A stretch of 64,000 nucleotides of DNA. Source: Hyposmocoma kahamanoa. Taxonomy: Eukaryota; Arthropoda; Insecta; Lepidoptera; Cosmopterigidae. The notes beneath the pieces are model-generated. The model was given only the letters and a program-made list of their open reading frames with translations, did not search any database and had not been told where the DNA came from. The position numbers and the translations under genes are program-made. This document shows positions 35,862 to 48,789 of this stretch, in pieces (the first letter of the stretch is position 1; the number at the start of each line of letters is the position of its first letter). The DNA lies in NCBI RefSeq assembly GCF_003589595.1, contig NW_020654748.1:2339642-2403641 (forward strand), read 5' to 3'.

Positions 35862-36243
35862 TACTATATGAGACTATATAAATCTAGAATATCGGACCCC
35901 CTTCGGATGTCGCTTGTGCACTAAGTCCGTTTCGAATCCAAGAAAATACGAATATCGCTTGTATGCCTAGAGATAAAATAATCCCTGTGACATTTCGGAC
36001 GGTCATTTCTCGGATTCGGTGCAGGGGGTCTACTCTCGACCTCCGTCCAAAACAATTACTGCCAAATAAGCAATGCTTGACCAAATGAAAAGACGCGTGA
36101 TGCGAATGAAGCTTCATACTTGATACTTGTTTTTTAATTTTGTCGAATATTACTTATTTGACAGTAATTGTTTCGGACGAATGTCAGACGGAGATCGAGA
36201 GAAGACCCCCTGATACCAATCGGATGTAATACGGAAACGCTCT
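35862..36243. mobile_element. Foldback (MITE-like) insert in family A
   Basis: Arms at 36011-36070 (cggattcggtgcagggggtc...) and 36153-36226 (...gaccccctgataccaatcgg) are about 60-70 bp inverted repeats around an 80-bp core. A weaker second inverted pair involves 35927-35950. Boundaries come only from comparison with uninterrupted family A copies. Confidence 0.55.
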
Positions 36244-36372
36244 TAGGCTGACGGGCGCAGAGGCTGTGCCCTACAGGTTATTTCGATTAAAAGTGACACT
36301 GCAACTATTACGGGAAAGCGTGTCACTTACCACCAGGCGCACGACTTGTTCGTCCTGTTAATCGTTACTTGA

Positions 36373-38264
36373 TATAATAAAAAAATAGCAAAGGTCATTT
36401 AAAAGCACTGAAATATCCATATAGTCCCAACTACAAGTTACCATAGTTGGAGGGCAAAAGCCCTATTTCCTCCCCCCCTCAAGTGCGTTCAGTAGGTTAC
36501 GCGTGCTTCCCCTAGTACATAACAGTTATGTAGTAGTTGCGTAACCGAGTGGAGTATTTGTGCAGGAAAAAGTTGCATACAATGATGAAAGATATTGTAG
36601 TATTTACAGAGGACTTTGTGTTAAAAATAGATTGAAATAAAATGGTTTATAAGCGTATAATGTAAGTTAGAAAGCATTTTTTAAACTTTTGAAGGCTTAG
36701 TAGAAAAGAAATTTGAACTTTTTGCTTGATTGAGAAAAGAAAAAAAAAACAAGAATTAGATTTGTACTATGAGAATGTAAATAAACTTTGAAGCAAAATT
36801 TTATCAAAGTTATGAAAAAATCTTGAAGGGTTTCGCATAAAACAATACCAATAAATCACAGATTTGAATACGTGATAGAAATAGCTACAGATTAATATAT
36901 AGCTCAACTTCAAAGTAATACACATAGAGTGTAATAAATACCTCCACTTGAAATTCCGTTAAAAATCAAAGAAACCAAATCAAAACAAAATTACTAATAG
37001 CACAAAACACTGTACAGTAATTTCAGAAGGAGGAATTATTAACTCTATATGTATTACTTCTGAAGTTTAGTTAAATACACTCAGTCTAAACCGATACTTG
37101 GTTATTACGTTACGGTAAAATCGCTTCAAGGCTAGAACAGGTCAGGGGGCAGCTTTGTAGGTTGCCCCGCGGATAATAGAGGGGAGCTTCCGACCTGAAA
37201 CATGCTTATGACCGTACGCACTTACACAAGTTCATAAGCTTACCGACATACAAGGTGAGCTTTGCTTTAAACTCTATGTCAAACTTTTAATAATTTTTAT
37301 TTACGGAAGAAGAGGAAGTTTTTGATAACATAGATATTATCACTATATTTCAATTACTTGACTATGTTTTCCATACAGACGAAAGTATCTATGGATCAGA
37401 TATATTTTTGCCAATTACTTAAAATTAGGTTTTTTTAATAATTTTTTTAACACCAATGAATTTTTTTGTTCAATTTGATTTTCAAATTATAAAATTTACC
37501 AAAAAAAAAAAACCATCGGTATTATAAAATTTTCTATCGAGGTTTCTTTCAACAGTTGGTTCTACTTTCCAACAATAAAGATACCAAAAACTTTTGCTAT
37601 TTGAGTAATCATGTTTGATATTAAGGATCGTAGAGACTCTATAAAACAAAAAACTTAAAAACGCTAAAGCTAAACACTAATACAGGATTAATTCCCGAGG
37701 TACTTTCTTTCACAACTGGAGAAATATAGAGTCGTCAAGTTCTGAAAAACTTTTTTCAGTATTCGTCTTCTTTCAATGCCAAAAAGTAATGAAACGTCTA
37801 CCGCCGTACGCAAAATAAACGCGTGTACAATTAGGTCTCATATGACGTAGAGGGCTGTACCTCCCCTCCACCAATACCTCACCCCCCTTCAAGCTGCACG
37901 GCTCGTGTCTATAGGGAGGGGTCTAATGAACTGTATGAACTATTCGCTGGTTGCGTACAGTATGTACACTAGGTTATATAAAGTCTTATGTATGTACAGA
38001 GCATAATGAGTCTTAGAATATATGATCTCACTCAGAAATGTTATTAATGGTTATTAATACTAATAACAGATATCACTTCTGAGATGCTATAAAATTTTTC
38101 GTCGCGTTTTGGGCGTCGAGTGTTACAAATAAGGGAAATGTTTTATGCCTGGCTAAAACTCATTTTATTGTATAATGAATTCTGCATTGTAGAGGAATTT
38201 CTTTCAGAGAAATTGTAATTTATTTTTCTATTAGACGTCCTTGTATTTTGGCATTATTTAAAGC
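36373..38264. other. Unassigned AT-rich stretch with a strong hairpin
   Basis: 36495-36546 can form a two-step hairpin (ggttacgc / gcgtaacc, and ctagtacataac / gttatgtagtag). 37140-37200 and 37850-37920 are GC-richer without open frames. Confidence 0.4.
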
Positions 38265-38542
38265 TTTTTTATGTTTCCAAGCGACATGTCAAACAAGTCG
38301 TGCGCCTGGTGGTGAGCGACAAGCCTGTCCATAGCAGTTGCAATGCCGCTCAGAGCCGCAAATCGCAAAGATTTGAGGGGCACTGTCACCCTGAGACATA
38401 AATTGTAAAGTCCCATATGCCTATACTTCACTAACACACGTACATTTCAAAACAGCAAAGCTCACATTACTGTTTGGCGGCAAAGATATATTCTCTGGTC
38501 AAACTTTTTCATATGGAGCTCTATTGCTACTAAAATATTTTT
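38265..38542 (-). repeat. Short retroposon family A, copy 12
   Basis: Full-length extent with above-average divergence; one hairpin arm is lost (aaagctcacattactg). Confidence 0.8.
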
Positions 38543-40964
38543 TATACATTATTCGTGTGACTGTTTATAGTGATGACGACTGTACTGTTGCTTGTGTTTT
38601 CAATTGTAATATTGTGACACTAATAATAGGAAAAAAAAAAATTTTCTATAAGTACATATAAAAAATTGCTTAATATGGTTCACATGAACGCTTCCATATT
38701 ATAAGAGACATTGGCACACCCAATTGATCTTAGAAGAATTAAATACGCGAGGCCTCAATTTCTAACGACGAGTTATAGAATGAAATGATCACATTCTTTC
38801 CCGCGTTCTCGCCAGACGTCGCTTATATTCGAAACGCACATTTTTACACGATGCCTGCGTAGTACAATTTCCATCTATTTCCATATATAAAGGTACACTA
38901 TTCTCGAAAGCACTCGTCTCGGTAATGGGGGCGAGAACGCTTGGGGCGCGGAAGCGTATGCGTGGCCACGCGCGATTTGCTTTGCCTTACGCACTTTGCT
39001 CACCTCCGCATGCGTGAGTAGACAAAATATATTTTAATTTTTTTTAAGTTCGATGCTTTGGTGCTAGAGTTTTCCTATAGATGTGATGTTAACCAAAATT
39101 ATTCACTATGTTATTGGATACATAGTTATGGTATAGTTATTGGATATATCATTTTCACTAGAATATTCCTTCTTAATCCATGTTAGAGGAGGATTAAATC
39201 TACAAATCTACTTTTAAAAACCAATGTTTTTTCTGGGAAATAAAGCTATTTTATGGATCTAAATCACGTACATTTCAAACAAACAAACGAATTGGGCACT
39301 ATACAGGTACCAGGGTCTCGGCTGACTGAGACGGTAACGTCATTAACCAGGTATATCTAATGTTAATGCTTTATTTTGCAATATGTTACTAAATTAAGTA
39401 AAGTTAAAGGTTATTAATTTATGAATTTTAATACCTTATTTTTAATTTACGAAAGAACATTCCAAACTAAGATACATCCTTTTTGATATAAACAAAATTA
39501 TTCTTTGTTTAGAATGCAAACATTCGTATAACTCACGCATGTAATTTTCTAATAGCCAATAACACATAAAAGCAACAAAAAGGTAATAAATTACTAGATC
39601 TGTCTCGGACATAATCCAAGATCCCGATTTAATAGTAATAATAAAATATAAAATGCATGCGTTTCGTGTTGAATGCATAGTAAGGGTGCATCACGCACCC
39701 CTCACGCACTTTACTCTCACACACATAACCAGTCACACAAATATACTGTGCTTTTGTACACGTTTGCACATAGACACGCGTACTCTGACCTGATTGGTCC
39801 GTTCACTGTGCAAGTGTGCGTTCAGTTGTACAGAGCTTGTGTAGATAGAGTTATTTATAGAACTCTGTTCTAGGCTGTATGAATTAGTTGCGTGCATTGG
39901 GGTAGTCTTTGCTAGGAAAAAGTATTGATTTTGTTGCTTCGCAGTAGAGTTTTGTGGAGCTTTTGCAAATGGAGATTGAAATTAACGTACCACATTTATT
40001 TTAAAAAAAGAAAAACATTAGGTTCGTATGGAATTGAAGCACTTTTGATGTGATTGTATTAAAACCATTGCAATGTCCAAAACTGGTTTTGATCTCAAAC
40101 CGCCAGATTTCTTTTCATTTCAACATTAACATAATGCGGAGTACTGATTTACTATTCAAAAAATTACCACTCACAAAACTGCTTTTATGTTTTTTTAACT
40201 TAGTGAGCGGCCATTTTGATTTTGATTCAATAAAAAAACAGGCGTTGAATAAAATATTAATGAAAACATATTATGTATAATGATATAACACTACAGTACT
40301 ATTCTTTTATTATCTTTAGTACCGATAGAAATATTTAAAGTTGAAAAAGAGGAAATTTAAAGGAGGAGCAAAAAAGCGTTACGCAGCTGTCGTGGTTTAA
40401 AAAAGTTAATGCAGCCAAATAGAGCAAGATTATAACAATCTACAGCATTGAATAAAAAATATTCAATTAAGACAGTTTAAAAAGCTTGACGAACTTAGGT
40501 AGAATTTAGTTTCTAACACTCGTATCTTATAAAGAGTGTTATTTTAAATTTCTTATCAAGGGTGTTTTTGGATACATTACTTTAAGAACAGTTAAAAGCC
40601 GGTGTGAATATAAAGGAAAAGTGATATGAAGTCAGCCTGCAAAATTTGTACATATAATCAATTATTTGCGCTTCAGTAACTTTGTGCTGTAAGATACAAA
40701 TTTGAGAAAGTAAGGCGATGGTTTTAACTTTGTAATGAAATTACTATGAATGCTAAAAAGCTTGGTGGTTTAGTTTTCGCTCAATAAAATTAAGAATTCT
40801 AATTTATAAAGGCATTGTAAGTTTTTCTAATAACCCTTTCCTAAAATTTCATCATATGTTATGACAGTAATGTTAACTTCATTGCTTAACTCGATGTTTT
40901 ATTATCATGATATTAAGTTATTTTTTGTGAAATTACTTTTAAATAAAAAAAAGACTGACTGAAA
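38543..40964. other. Mostly unassigned; family F remnant at 39218-39300 (minus)
   Basis: The family F piece reads 'gggaaataaagctattttatgg'-type text on plus. 38925-39010 is a GC-rich island (gcgcggaagcgtatgcgtgg). No exon supported. Confidence 0.4.
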
Positions 40965-41215
40965 CACACAAGAATCATCGACATCGATCCGTCTGAAATC
41001 AAACCAGCGCTTTCAGCATACCGTGTTTTGTATTTGTTTTTTTCTAATTCAGAATAATAGAATCAGAAAAAAACAAAGATCTGCAACAAGCATATAGAAA
41101 AATTCGTAAGAGAGCGTTAGACACTTCGCATTCCGCTGAAGGTGCTGGCTCGTGTCCAGCCAGGTCGAAGGAATTTTTCTTTAGAGTTCGATGTTTGTAT
41201 TAATAATTAGGACAC
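40965..41215. repeat. Two opposed family C SINE fragments
   Basis: A minus-strand piece (40965-41030, ttcagcataccgtg) and a plus-strand copy (41058-41212, 'caagcatatagaaaaattcg' through 'gatgtttgtattaataatta') lie head to head. The junction is itself palindromic (tttctaattc / gaatcagaaa). Confidence 0.7.
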
Positions 41216-43470
41216 TGGATTCAACATTTACGCTTTGCTGTTATGAATATCAAGCCTGAACATTTGTTCTCTTTATGGACATTATAATAATGAGAGACGG
41301 AACCTAACACAAAACAGCGGAAAATTTTAAAAGCAGAAATAATATGAAAACATTGGTGTTTAGAAAATCCTAGTATTCATTTGGATGGCAAAGCATGAAC
41401 TATTATTTTTATGAAAGGAACAATGACAGATGTTTATACGGGATTTTATAGTGGCCATAAATAATTGTATGAAGGGTCTTAAAACGATTCTCAATGGATC
41501 GACATCGAGTTTTGGCTTAGCATTATAAATAGTGAATTTACCATGATATCAATGGTAACTTTGTTCCGTAATATATAAAGCTGTCCAAAATACTTAATAC
41601 GTAAACTAGCGTTCATTTTTAATATGGTATGCTTTGTAGGTCGTTTCTCAGTGGTAGTTTTTTATTTATTAAAGTTTTGTATCCCAAACAATTATGTTTA
41701 TGAAAATAAAAACATTGTCGTAAACAGACGGCTGGGTTGCATCCTGTTTGTTTTTTTGCGGACAAAGATAAATTTTATGGTCAAAATGTTCCCGTGCAGC
41801 CTTTATTATTTATGAACTGATAAGTACTTGAGGATGCGTTACGTAAAATAAATAGCATATTAAAAAATTTGACCCAGTTCGAAGTTGAAATAAAAATACT
41901 TTTAATACGTCATTAGGCATCATTTCCAACTCTGTAATGAAACGACCTCTTGATTACAATAAAAAATACAAGACATTCGAAAGTTGAAATAAAAAATCAA
42001 TTACGCAACTCGGATTCCAGTAACATTACTACGTAATAGTTCGAAGTCATGCTTGCAAGATGCATTCATTAATAAGTCGATTCTTGCCCGTTATATCAGC
42101 TGATGGCGCAAAAAGCTCGGTCTAACATCTGCCGGTCGTGAGGCCGTGAATCACCGGTCCTTGGCGCGTGCCGCTTCGAAAAAAAAAATCAAAAGTGTAA
42201 ACTCCTACCGACCGTTATAATCGACTCGCCCCAGTGGGTGGACCCACGTGGCACACGAGGTGGTTTTAAAAATCGAACGAATTTTTTTTTTGCAAAGCCG
42301 ATAGGGCTCGAATCAGTGTGCAATCTTAAAGTGTTGTTTATTTTTACTTCTTTCCTTGTACTATACAAGTACAAATGTACTTATCTACAAAGGAGTAACT
42401 TTAAAATTTACTTGTGTACAAAAAGTGAAGTCGTTGTCGTCGAAAACTATACTACATTGCTCTCAGTAAATAATCTAGACGTAATTCATAGGTCACAGAC
42501 TTTTTAATAACCTAATGTGATTCGGAATATGCGAATAGCAGACACAAAATTGCTTTTAGCGCTACAATTCAATTCCGAGACGACGCGAAATTTATTATCT
42601 ATCAGTGCGATTTATCTATGATGACAAAATACCTACTGAAACTATATCATACTAACTTTTTCATGTTGTTACTTTTGCACTTAAAGTCTTGTATGTATTC
42701 TAAATGTCCTTGGTCTTTTTTTAAGTTTCAGGAATATCAAATGGGTATATTCAAAATTCAAAAAAGATTTCAATTAGAAAAAAAAATATTGAAAAAAAGG
42801 ACTTTGGAATAAGTGTCTGAAAACAAAAACCTATTGTTTTGATCATTTGACTACATTTAAGTGAAGTCAGGAAAACCAACTAGTTTACAAAATATTAAGC
42901 AAAACAAAAAGGACATTTAAATGTACGATAAAAGCTCAAAGATTTATAGGCAAGTTTCTTGGTAAGGCAAAGCAACGTTCCGAAATTGTTTGTTTCTTCG
43001 AAAAACACATTTATTCCATTGGCGCGACGTTTTTGGCGCCGAGTTTCGCGTTTCGTACCACTAGGGGTTGTTATTATGAAAGTATTCGAACGGTGTCGTG
43101 AGTGAGAACAAGTATTAAGAGTTCAAAAGTTGCCTGGATAGATAGGGTGAAATGATTGATCATGATGAAGATATAATGTGACTTCATTTTCGCCTCTAGA
43201 GGTTATTTCATTTAACACAATTGATTTTAAATCAATCGCTCACTGTCATTGGTCTAACATAAACTGGACTATCTTTTGTTAAAGTTTTTTGAAACAACTG
43301 TTTCGAAATTTCAAAAAGCGCTCGTTGAATACAAAGTCTGTAGCGCTTGTTTCAACAATCGTACTCTTGTTAGCTAAAAAATACGTTCGTGAAATATTTT
43401 TCACCGTAAGGGCATTTCTATTTGTTATTGCTAATTCATTTTTACTGTCCTTATTTTTTATTGGAAGGTA
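41216..43470. other. Unassigned; GC patch at 42090-42260
   Basis: The patch includes a minus-strand polypyrimidine tract followed by cgaag|cggcacgcgcc, which resembles a splice acceptor but lacks a plausible donor. I do not call an exon. Confidence 0.35.
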
Positions 43471-44459
43471 AGCTCTATTCCAAAGAGGATTCTTTTTCTT
43501 TAGAATATAATAGTTGTACAGTCAAGAGCACTAATATGTATAAAGCAAAATTAATATTTGATTTTTGTATGATAAATAATATTCCGTGGTGACGGAAAAA
43601 AAAAATTTACGTATTTCAGAATGTAATTTTCTATGTTGTAATGTTGACCGTTAATTGGCGTTTTAATAAGTTTGCCTAATACAATTAAATTGTCAAGGTT
43701 GTCGAGTTGTGGCAAAAAAGGCAATATGGCCGTAGTAACTGGGAATCCTTTGGTAGCGTCTCATTGAGATTTTGTTTTTAACCTTAAGAGCTCTCATGCC
43801 AAAAAAGTTTTGACGTTGGCTCCGCCCAAATTTGTGAAATAAATATATGCCTGAAGTTCGCGTCACATGCGACAGGAGAAATTGAATTTTGCGCATTAAA
43901 AGCACCAAATTCGTTTTAGCGAAATAACTCTAAACTAAAGTGATTAAAAAAAAATCCGTAGTGACAGTTGTCGATCATGCATAAATATAATTAATTATCT
44001 CATTTTTGTCCTAATAACCTGTAGCATTTCTATGGTAAATCGAAAAAATGTGCAAATTAGAGGTCATTTCGTGATTTTTATCTATCGAGGAAACTTTGTT
44101 GTTTTATGTTTCTGATTAATGTCTATGCTTGAATATATCGTGTAGTTACTCATATAATGTTTTATTTTTAACTTTAAAGTGGATATACCCCTCTAAAATC
44201 AAATCGAAGATTAGGAATTTTTCCTCTGCTCCCTCTTAAGTTGTTTTCCATTTGTATGACAGCGGCATGGGAATACGGAGCTTGTGTTATTCATTAGTTT
44301 ATGTATATTTTAAATAAATTCGCAATGAAATAAACAGTTCATAATTATATGCATATAACTCCTAGATGAATGTACACCGTATCGTTCAACAACGATAATA
44401 ATTGTCGTAATGTACAACTATTATATCCCAAAGAAAAATATGCTCTTTGGAATAGAGCT
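43471..44459. mobile_element. 989-bp element with ~50-bp TIRs and TA flanks
   Basis: The left end 'agctctattccaaagag' ... 'tataatagttgtaca' (43471-43520) is mirrored at the right end (about 44409-44459). TA lies at 43469-43470 and 44460-44461, as for Tc1/mariner-type insertion. The interior has no transposase; the longest minus frame (43693-43908) is not recognisable. Confidence 0.75.
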
Positions 44460-44577
44460 TAACTTTTAATAAAAATATAGAAAGTAAAAATGAATTAGAT
44501 ACAGTGACAGTCGATCTTTTCGATCGATTGTATAGTTTTATTTTCAATATCACATTAGGTAACATTTTAGTAAAAAA

Positions 44578-44977
44578 NNNNNNNNNNNNNNNNNNNNNNN
44601 NNNNNNNNNNNNNNNNNNNNNNNNNNNNNNNNNNNNNNNNNNNNNNNNNNNNNNNNNNNNNNNNNNNNNNNNNNNNNNNNNNNNNNNNNNNNNNNNNNNN
44701 NNNNNNNNNNNNNNNNNNNNNNNNNNNNNNNNNNNNNNNNNNNNNNNNNNNNNNNNNNNNNNNNNNNNNNNNNNNNNNNNNNNNNNNNNNNNNNNNNNNN
44801 NNNNNNNNNNNNNNNNNNNNNNNNNNNNNNNNNNNNNNNNNNNNNNNNNNNNNNNNNNNNNNNNNNNNNNNNNNNNNNNNNNNNNNNNNNNNNNNNNNNN
44901 NNNNNNNNNNNNNNNNNNNNNNNNNNNNNNNNNNNNNNNNNNNNNNNNNNNNNNNNNNNNNNNNNNNNNNNNNNNNN
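44578..44977. other. Assembly gap (400 N)
   Basis: Exactly 400 undetermined bases. Open frames crossing it are artefacts. Confidence 1.
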
Positions 44978-45422
44978 CGACGCGTGCGCAGATAATGTGG
45001 GCGACATATGAACCGTGTACAAACGCCTTTATAGGTAAAAACTAAAAAAATATAATAGTGACAACGGCACGACGGCTGGCCAAAGGTTCTGTTTTTTCAT
45101 CCGCAGCTGAAATTGATTTTATTGATGTAAAGTTTGTAGCATGGCAGTGTACAGGCCAAGTGTCAAACAAAAATGTATGATGCGAAAATAAAATGTAATA
45201 GGAATATATAAATAAGGTCGATTTTCGATCAATCGTTATTGATATTCGATCAAAAATACTATCAATTGCTATTTAACACGCAATCCAGGAAAGCAGGTCT
45301 CATTTTATTTGTAATATAGTAGGCATCGATATGTTATATTGTGCTTGAATATTATACATATTTAATTTAATTTTAATTATTATTTTTCCCAAATGTGTTT
45401 GTGTCTTGGTTAACAGACATAT

Positions 45423-45569
45423 AATGTTGACAAGTCCCATGTGCCTGTAATTTCCTATTCTTCAAAACTGGAACGTTGTAATGCTCAGATTACTGATTGG
45501 TCGCAGATATAGGTATGGTGGCAGTACTTCCCTGGACGAACTCTTTTACAAGCTCTACTGCTACTACAT
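45423..45569 (-). repeat. Short retroposon family A, copy 13 (5' half)
   Basis: From the 5' 'gtagcagtagagcttg' to the central 'atgttgacaagtcccatgtg' on plus. The tail is missing. Confidence 0.8.
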
Positions 45570-45654
45570 CTTCTATAGCTGAATCACAGATCCATTTAAA
45601 ATTTTAACGAACACATTTATGTAGAAGCATGATTATTGTTATTCAATATATATC

Positions 45655-45960
45655 ATTTCCATTCCACATGGTTACAAGGTGTTATCATGGACCCTCTCGG
45701 GTAAAACAGGGAATAGGTCTTTTAGTTTAAAAAAAAAATTCTATCATTGGTTTCATCTTTCAGTACAACCGGCACTTTGTTATAAATTTTTATGGACATG
45801 GCGCATGGGCTAGACGAATGTAGAGTTAATCTAGACATAGGAAGCATTAATCTATTTATATGACGCATTAAATGTTTTGTTGGAATATCTTGTCGGCGTT
45901 TAAATAAATTCTGGTTTTTACGGACCAATTCACAAACCTCAGAGATATATATTGAGGGAT
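45655..45960 (-). mobile_element. LINE RT C-terminal remnant
   Basis: The minus frame 45722-45928 contains RLMLPMSRLTLHSSSPCAM and SIKIYNKVPVVLKDE, matching the RL-x3-x-S-x-KIYNK-x-P motif near the end of jockey/CR1-like ORFs. Only about 70 codons remain. Confidence 0.6.
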
Positions 45961-46431
45961 ATTATACATTACAAGAATTGAAACAAAGAAAACACAGACC
46001 GCTAGCCCGTAATGTATTAATTGAAAAATCAACATAAAATAAACTCATTACATAAAATTAAAATGTTACTGCGGGTATTATATTTCATTTAATTAACGTG
46101 TTCGTAGATGTACAATGAGACTGCATTTCTAATTTTATTGCAGATGATATGATAAGATTCCAGGTGTATCTGACCACATTGATCTAATTGCTCGGCTGTA
46201 GTGTCATATGTTACTTTACTTTGACATCACTGGCGTTGATATTAACTTGTAGATTGTTATCAGTTGTCACATCTGTCTGACGATAATGTTAGCATTAGTA
46301 AATTGAGTTTAAAAAAATATATTTATAACGCGTTTTATTAAAGCTTTTATTGCGATGAATAAAAATTACAATTATAAGACGAAAAATGAGTCAAGTTTAA
46401 ATTTTTTTCTGTCTCTGAAGTAAAGTTTTTT

Positions 46432-46625
46432 ATTATTATTATTATACGAAGCGACGGGACGAACAAGACGTACGCCTGTTTCAACTGACATGTCTATCTA
46501 AGACAATTGCAGTACCACTCAGAGTTTTAAATCGCAAAGATCTCACGGACACTTCTAATGCGTCTGTCACTCTGTGATATAAGTTGACAAGTCCAATGTG
46601 CCTGTAATTTCACCAGGACCCTTTG
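46432..46625 (-). repeat. Short retroposon family A, copy 14 (3' part)
   Basis: Tail end at (att)n 46432-46446, running to 'gtaatttcaccaggaccctt'. The 5' third is absent. Confidence 0.75.
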
Positions 46626-46721
46626 CGAGTGCATTAAAGTTTAAAAACTACCAATAAATACTTTGCCTTACACATGTAGCAGTCAGGAGGTACGGTAACA
46701 TAGGGCTGAGTAGTTAGCATT

Positions 46722-47105
46722 AACAGAGCCGAGACGTGGACACTCACGATATGGTTAGTTCACCAGCTGTAGGTCGCTCAGCGAGCTATGGAACGGGATA
46801 TGCTCGGAATTTCTTTGAAGGACAAGGTATTTGACAGAGAACAAAGGTCGTCGACATAGTTGGTAGAAGGAGCAAGCTGAAGTGGCAGCAGGCTGGACAT
46901 ATATATCGAAGAACCGATAACCGATGGGGGAAGCGAGTTCTTGAGTGGAGACCACAGCCGGCAAACGTAGTGCAGGAGGCTCTCCGGCCAGATGGAGAGG
47001 CGATTTGCGAAGGGCTACTGGCAGCAGATGGAAATGGCGCGCACTGGGAAAGGCCTACGTCCAGCAGTGGACTACGATAGGCTGTTGATGATGATGACTC
47101 AGAGT
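46722..47105 (+). mobile_element. LINE RT C-terminal remnant, frameshifted
   Basis: Successive frames encode AETWTLT, then VAQRAMERDMLGISLKDKVF, then LKWQQAGHIYRRTDNRWGKR and VLEWRP, then RPTSSSGL. This is the well-known order AETWTL - QRAMERAMLG - WQWAGHI-RRTD-RW - VLEWRPR - VQQWT of the region downstream of reverse transcriptase in insect LINEs. In-frame TAGs and shifts make it a pseudogene. Ends 'gttgatgatgatgac'. Confidence 0.85.
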
Positions 47106-47164
47106 CGACGGCTTAGCGGTGGCAACCGCTAGTTGTGCAATGCGCAACCGTAACTGAAAGTGCC

Positions 47165-47440
47165 TACAGCTCCGGTAACTATCTGGAAAATAGAGAGGGT
47201 GCTGTACGTGCACCCGGGGCGGCTCACCGGTGGAACTAGCCTCTCGAAGAACCGGATGAAGTCAAGTGACCGACGTCTGTGACAACCCTGTACACTGGCT
47301 GAACTGGGGTCAAAATCTGTACTTACAAGGTTCCTGTGCGCGCACAGGTTATAGTGCCCTTCTCGTATACCCTATCGTCGGTAGGGAGGGTCACTATAAT
47401 CAAGACTAACGTAGAAAGATATGGGGCTGTTGATGATGAC
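47165..47440 (+). repeat. Dispersed repeat family H, copy 1
   Basis: Shares 'ctccggtaactatctggaaa', 'cgaagaaccggatgaagtc' and 'gtagaaagatatggggctgtt' with 55618-55790. It follows the LINE remnant directly and could belong to the same element. Confidence 0.55.
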
Positions 47441-48151
47441 TGATGATGCGCTTGCTATGAAGATCTCAATGTGGCCGCAGATGCACATGAAAGCCCTAAC
47501 GACCGATAAGAAGCAGAAGCAATTAAGAAATAATTTGTAATTATATCTCAATAAAGGTTTACAATGCCTTTATCCGAAGTAGGCTTCAAATAAAGATTCC
47601 TGGACCGTTACCCCCTCCTAAGAAGTTTTACGATGCTTGTTTTAAAACTAATTTCCTAAAGTTTCACACTGCCGTTAACTTATAACCGTAAATTAACTGA
47701 AGTAGCTACGTACTTTGTGGAAACTTTTTTGTTGGGTTTCAGGTAGAACGGAAGAATTGAAGATTTCTACATTTTTTTGTTGCTAAGGAAAATTAGGTTT
47801 CAGAAAAATAAGTATTTTTTAAGTCACGTATTTTATTCGGTATTTAAATAACTATGCACATAACAAAGTTTTGGGGAAGTAGGAAGATTCAAAACATTAT
47901 TGACAATGCTTCATAAGTAGACAGTAAATATATTCGCATTTACATTCAACTTTTGATAAGGCGAATCGAAAAACAATATACGTTCAGGCTTATATGTATG
48001 AATTTTGGAAGATTTATATGAAACATTCTGTAATTACTTACATTCACATTTTTAATATTCCTATGTCTATGTGTTAATCGAGTTATAGCCAGATTTCCAT
48101 AAAAAAAACATTCATGTGTGTCAAGAAAGACCTGGCTCAAGTGTAACCTTT
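47441..48151. other. Unassigned AT-rich stretch
   Basis: No supported feature. Confidence 0.5.
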
Positions 48152-48335
48152 TTATAACTGACTAAACAAAAGGAGGAGGTTCTCAATTCGACTACATGTT
48201 ACGCGATAACTCTATAAATATGTGAACCGATTTTGATGATTATTTTTTGTTGTAAAGAGAGTACCTCAGATGTGGTCCCATTTAAATTTGAAGAAAGTGT
48301 TCCACCTCTAAGGGTGGCAAACTAGGCGATGAATG
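48152..48335 (+). repeat. Dispersed repeat family G, partial
   Basis: 5' 'aaaggaggaggttctcaatt' through 'ccacctctaagggtggcaaa'. The rest is replaced by a family A copy. Confidence 0.65.
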
Positions 48336-48347
48336 ACTTTCGAAGAC

Positions 48348-48528
48348 GTGCGCCTGATTGTAAGTGACACACCTATCGCTATATAAAAGTCACATGTACC
48401 AATAATTACACCAGCACCCTTACCCTCCAGAATCAGAATGCAGTAATGCTAACATTACTGCTTGAGGGCAGAAACAGATAACGTGGCAATAATTCCCTGG
48501 ACAAACTCTTTCACAAGGAACGTAACTC
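48348..48528 (-). repeat. Short retroposon family A, copy 15
   Basis: Internal deletion of the middle third. The hairpin is largely kept (gcagtaatgctaacattactgc with one change). Confidence 0.8.
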
Positions 48529-48789
48529 ATTAACATTGAGCTAAAATATATTTAATTTATAATAGATATATCAATTTATATCTTACTAGAAAAATAACTT
48601 CAAGAAACGCCTATCCAACTATTATAGTTAAAAAAACTGTATTTTTTTTCTCTCTCTCCTCCTCACCTCTAGCTCGAATTAAATTTTTTCCCGTACTAAT
48701 ACGGTTCATTTTGCTTGGGTCGAGAGGCAGGGACGCTGGCTTATTTTCAGAATATATTTTTTTTACAAACGAAATTTGACCAGCATTGA

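Larger units (their letters stand above)
35501..36372 (+). repeat. Short retroposon family A, copy 11, twice interrupted
   Basis: Family A segments at 35501-35575, 35766-35861 and 36244-36372 are collinear with the intact copies. They are split by a family B SINE (35576-35760) and by a foldback insert (about 35862-36243). Ends 'cgttacttgatataataaaaaaa'. Confidence 0.8.

Noticed and set aside
42090..42180. Possible minus-strand exon after a polypyrimidine-AG
   Set aside because: No donor at a sensible position and no recognisable peptide.
44504..45022. Long open frames across the N run
   Set aside because: They are made of undetermined bases.
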